Source: Bacteroidales bacterium (GTDB lineage: Bacteria > Bacteroidota > Bacteroidia > Bacteroidales > VadinHA17). Taken from it: a stretch of 64,000 nucleotides of DNA. The notes beneath the pieces were generated by a model, which made no database searches, was not told the origin of the DNA, and saw only the letters and a program-made list of their open reading frames with translations. Shown here one piece after another: positions 61,797-64,000 of the stretch. The stretch spans positions 20,648-84,647 of the forward strand of contig JAJFVL010000027.1 in the NCBI GenBank assembly GCA_021371855.1, in the 5' to 3' direction. The position numbers and the translations under genes are program-made. Within the stretch, counting starts at the first letter, position 1, and each line of letters begins with the position of its first letter.

Positions 61797-61830
61797 GAAA
61801 CCTCCATGTTTTTCAAAACATGGAGGTTTC
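61797..61830. terminator. 34-nt perfect hairpin after the histidine kinase gene
   Basis: GAAACCTCCATGTTTT pairs fully with AAAACATGGAGGTTTC around a TC centre. It lies 45 nt after the kinase stop. The following sequence is ATATTTG, with no real T tract, so termination is plausible in the upper stem (TTT on both sides) but not certain. Confidence 0.5.
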
Positions 61831-61937
61831 ATATTTGATAATCTATTAAAGTTTACAATAAAACAAATGGCTCAAGGAAAATTTCAAATCATCTTTATTA
61901 CCTAAATTGCAAACAAATCCCGGAAATTCAAACATAA

Positions 61938-62372
61938 ATGAGAATCTGGTCAATTCATCCAAAATATCTTGATACCAAAGGCCTTGTTGCATTATGGCGG
62001 GAAACCCTTCTGGCAAAACATGTTCTTGAAGGAAAAACCAAAGGATATACAAACCATCCGCAGCTTTACCGATTTAAAACTTCCATGCATCCGTTAAGCT
62101 CTGTTAATCAGTACCTTTCAGAAGTGTTTTATGAAGCTTGCAAGAGGGGATTCCATTTTGACAAAACTAAGATCAGCTGGGATTTTACTCCTGATAAAAT
62201 AGCTGTAACCAAAGGGCAACTGAATTTTGAAACAACACATTTGCTCAGGAAGCTGAAGATCCGTGACAACAATAGATACAATGGATTGGCAGGTATAACG
62301 TCACCGGAGCCTCATCCCCTCTTCACTGTGGTTGAAGGCGAAATTGAAGAATGGGAAAAAATTACTTCATGA
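61938..62372 (+). CDS. Pyrimidine-dimer DNA glycosylase/endonuclease V-like protein
   Basis: The 144-residue protein matches the Pyr_excise family: MRIWSIHPKYLDTKGLVALWRETLLAKHVLEGKTKGYTNHPQLYRF, followed by INQYL-type NQYLSEVFYEACKRGFHFD and DFTPDKIAVTKGQLNFETTHLLRKLKIR. Phage T4 endonuclease V cleaves at thymine dimers using Thr2 and Glu23. Aligning RET (21-23) with RE(L) of T4, the Glu is kept (Glu22). The residue after Met is Arg, so the Thr nucleophile appears absent in this bacterial branch. A DNA-repair role is therefore plausible but unproven. It overlaps the longest frame of the next gene, whose true start is 62396. Confidence 0.82.
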   Translation: MRIWSIHPKYLDTKGLVALWRETLLAKHVLEGKTKGYTNHPQLYRFKTSMHPLSSVNQYLSEVFYEACKRGFHFDKTKISWDFTPDKIAVTKGQLNFETTHLLRKLKIRDNNRYNGLAGITSPEPHPLFTVVEGEIEEWEKITS

Positions 62373-62395
62373 AACTCTGTGAAAAAATCAGCAAT

Positions 62396-63367
62396 ATGAA
62401 AAAATATATACTTCTGATTTGTGCATTAATGGCATATGTGACAGTATCGTGCCAGGATATTGGATTTGATTTCGAAAAGGTACCGGTTTCAAGTGGATTT
62501 AAAATGGATGGTTACTGGATCTGGGGAGGGTCGATGATTAAGGTTGACTCTGCATATCATCTTTTTGCATCACGCTGGATAAAGAACGGGGCTTTTCCTG
62601 AGGGATACCGGCAAAACTCAGAGATTGTAAGGGCATCATCAAAATCACCTCTGGGCCCCTTCAGATTTGAGGAAGTCGTAATTGGTGAAAGAGACAGTTC
62701 ATACTGGGATTCAAATATGGCGCACAATCCAACTATTCACAAAATCGGGGATGAGTATGTATTATTCTATATAGGGAGTGATTTCACTACCTTAAATAAA
62801 TCTTCAGGAACTTTGCTCCGCAGAGTCGGATATGCCTCTTCGAGATCCATCACAGGACCATGGAAACGTTCAGACGAACCAATTATTATTTCCGAATCAA
62901 ATAATCCTGCTGTACTTGTTGATGGGAAAAAAGTAAAATTATTATTCCGTGACAGTAATCTCAGGGTCTTTCTTTCAGAATCTGAGAGTTACAAAGGCCC
63001 GTATAAAATAATAAATGATAATTTATGGCCGGTCTGCAAACTTGAAGATTTTTACCTTTTTAAAACCAGGGACCGTTATCACATAATTTGTGAAGACAAT
63101 GTGGGTGGAGTCAGTGGACATGTACGGTGGGGAGTGCATCTGTTCTCTGCCGATGGAATAAAGGATTGGAAACCGTACAATCCTGTTGTTGTCTATGACC
63201 ATGATATATTATTTAGTGATGACTCAGTTTTACACTGTATAAGAAGAGAAAGACCACAGCTTTTAATTCAGGAGGGGAAGATCACACACCTGATCAATGG
63301 AGTATATGACGGGAACAACTCCTGGTGCCAGCCTGTCGGACTTAAACAACCGGTAAGAATATATTAA
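62396..63367 (+). CDS. Secreted beta-propeller glycosidase-like protein
   Basis: Start at 62396 (323 residues) gives a clean signal (MKKYILLICALMAYVTVSC) that may be a lipobox, Cys19. The earlier ATG at 62351 lies inside the repair gene. The propeller blades are IWGGSMIKVDSAYHLFASRWI, SEIVRASSKSPLGPFRFEEVVIG, AHNPTIHKIGDEYVLFYIGSDF, VGYASSRSITGPWKRSD and NNPAVLVDGKKVKLLFRD. This is the layout of GH43/GH117-like and related five-bladed enzymes, though the first catalytic Asp is not obvious (the GGSM position lacks it). It may be a sugar-binding or altered-specificity member. It ends 370 nt before a repeat that leads into a group II intron. Confidence 0.72.
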   Translation: MKKYILLICALMAYVTVSCQDIGFDFEKVPVSSGFKMDGYWIWGGSMIKVDSAYHLFASRWIKNGAFPEGYRQNSEIVRASSKSPLGPFRFEEVVIGERDSSYWDSNMAHNPTIHKIGDEYVLFYIGSDFTTLNKSSGTLLRRVGYASSRSITGPWKRSDEPIIISESNNPAVLVDGKKVKLLFRDSNLRVFLSESESYKGPYKIINDNLWPVCKLEDFYLFKTRDRYHIICEDNVGGVSGHVRWGVHLFSADGIKDWKPYNPVVVYDHDILFSDDSVLHCIRRERPQLLIQEGKITHLINGVYDGNNSWCQPVGLKQPVRIY

Positions 63368-63731
63368 TTTCTTTTAAGTGACTTATTAATTCCACTTTGG
63401 CATATTTAACTTATTATGTCCCTAGGGGACTTAGGAAATTTATGTTTTGGGTTTTCTACCAATATGTTTCCTCTGCGAGGCAATAAGGTAAATTCCTGAC
63501 GTATTAAATTGACAGTAAATTTAAAGTAAAACCAGTGCCAGGGGCACGAAATATTGGTAGAAAAATTCATTTAATTTTATATGACTATCAGGAATCATGA
63601 ATACAATATCCGCTTTTGCAATAAATCAATTGTTTACCTCAACCCTAAGGGAGCAATTGATTTTATTCGCACCATTTAGGGCAGGGGTAACGAATAGAAT
63701 CAATGTATTTATTTTGACTTCATCGAGCTTC
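63368..63731. other. Gene-free interval (364 bp) with hairpin array and inverted repeats
   Basis: No coding frame. It holds the hairpins of the second 51-nt-step array and an inverted repeat TTTTCTACCAATAT/ATATTGGTAGAAAA (63452-63465 and 63550-63564). A second inverted pair is AATTGATTTTATTCG (63655-63669)/CGAATAGAATCAATG (63691-63705). Confidence 0.6.
63418..63547. repeat. Second triloop-hairpin array
   Basis: Hairpins are GTCCC-TAG-GGGAC (63418-63430), TCCTC-TGC-GAGGC (63469-63481, outer pair mismatched) and GTGCC-AGG-GGCAC (63535-63547). The first two are exactly 51 nt apart with a 38-nt spacer, as in the array at 2536-2702; the third is 66 nt further. The spacer contains TTTTCTACCAATATG, of which a reverse-complement copy follows the third hairpin. 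Confidence 0.7.
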
Positions 63732-63864
63732 TCTCCGGTTCTTCGTTTGTCCCGGCCCCAGGTGGTATAGACGTAAATTTATTAATAAGACAGGTGTGAT
63801 TATAATAGACTCGTTGAAACGGTAACATTTTTCCCTGACTGGCTCTGAAAGAGCCATATATGAA
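63732..63864 (+). repeat. Dispersed repeat, copy B, interrupted by a group II intron
   Basis: It matches copy A (53139-53267) from TCTCCGGTTCTTCGTTTG through the hairpin GGCTCT-GAA-AGAGCC (63841-63855) to ATATATGAA, and then stops. Copy A goes on with TAACCTCCGG at this place. A four-base length difference lies near GACAGGTGTGATT. Confidence 0.82.
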
Positions 63865-64000
63865 GTGTGCCGGGCATGTAGTAGATTGAATGGGTGAGAA
63901 GGAGCAATCCTTCAAGTCCCTAAAGAGCCGTAATGACCGGAATCTTATAGCCGAAAGCAAGGGTGTCCTGGGGGACCGGGAATCTGAAGGAAGCCGTAGG
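63865..64000 (+). mobile_element. Group II intron, 5' end (cut by window edge)
   Basis: The sequence begins GTGTGCCGGGCATGT, a group II intron 5' end (consensus GUGYG). It continues with domain I-type motifs GGGTGAGAAGGAGCAATCC, AAAGAGCCGTAATGACCGG, GCCGAAAGCAAGGG and GGAATCTGAAGGAAGCCG, all common in bacterial introns that carry reverse transcriptases. It begins precisely where repeat copy B departs from copy A, nine bases after a 6-bp hairpin. The rest, with any intron-encoded protein, lies beyond the window. Confidence 0.82.

Overview
The window comes from a Bacteroidota chromosome, most likely of the Bacteroidales/Marinilabiliales kind. Evidence for this is the AT-rich sequence, the lack of clear Shine-Dalgarno sites, promoters of the TTG-N20-TAnnTTTG type, an STN/CarboxypepD-reg TonB receptor, a DUF4249 lipoprotein, a GH92 mannosidase and several lipoproteins with short Bacteroidota-type lipoboxes. 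No ribosomal or plasmid core is present. It reads as ordinary chromosome with a generalist glycan-using lifestyle, broken up by repeat-rich gaps.

Layout: 1-4.2 kb holds the tail of aspA, a DUF1444 protein, a PfkB kinase, tRNA-Asn with a damaged partial copy beside it, a striking hairpin array, and a cbpA-cbpM co-chaperone pair. 4.3-16.4 kb is accessory: a beta-helix lipoprotein, DUF2177, a 5'-truncated TolC gene, SOUL, PrxQ fused to a membrane segment, NTF2-like, beta-barrel, SDR and phytoene-desaturase-like genes, DUF4256, and a DUF4943-like lipoprotein. Two long palindromes of the same architecture stand beside cargo genes here. 16.9-26.7 kb has a decapeptide-repeat protein, serine dehydratase, a TonB receptor and, divergent from it, DUF4249 plus a macroglobulin-like/plug protein. 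26.9-35.5 kb, all on the minus strand, holds a four-gene redox/sugar-transport cluster (OYE, FAD reductase, SDR, FucP-type carrier), then a glycosyltransferase, a rhomboid protease and a Gfo/Idh/MocA enzyme. 36-38.6 kb is a PspC-PadR-PspC envelope-stress operon with a visible operator. 38.9-49.8 kb carries unknown secreted proteins, GH92, sialate lyase, a second macroglobulin-like/plug protein and a CorC-type membrane protein. 50-63.4 kb has diaminopimelate dehydrogenase with menA, two beta-propeller glycosidases, an SPL-like radical SAM protein, GH16, an M28 peptidase, a DUF2089 operon, a PAS/GAF histidine kinase and a pyrimidine-dimer glycosylase homologue. The right edge contains the 5' end of a group II intron.

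How it fits together: extracellular enzymes (beta-helix, GH92, GH16, two propeller proteins) trim glycans; sialate lyase, the FucP-type carrier, the Gfo/Idh/MocA enzyme and the flavin cluster handle released sugars; serine and aspartate deamination feed central metabolism. The most unusual content is non-coding: 13-nt hairpins set at a 51-nt period at two loci, two long palindromes sharing an ACA/AGA internal loop, two decayed nuclease genes each tied to palindromic repeats, and a group II intron lodged just behind the hairpin of a repeat whose intact copy lies 10.6 kb away.
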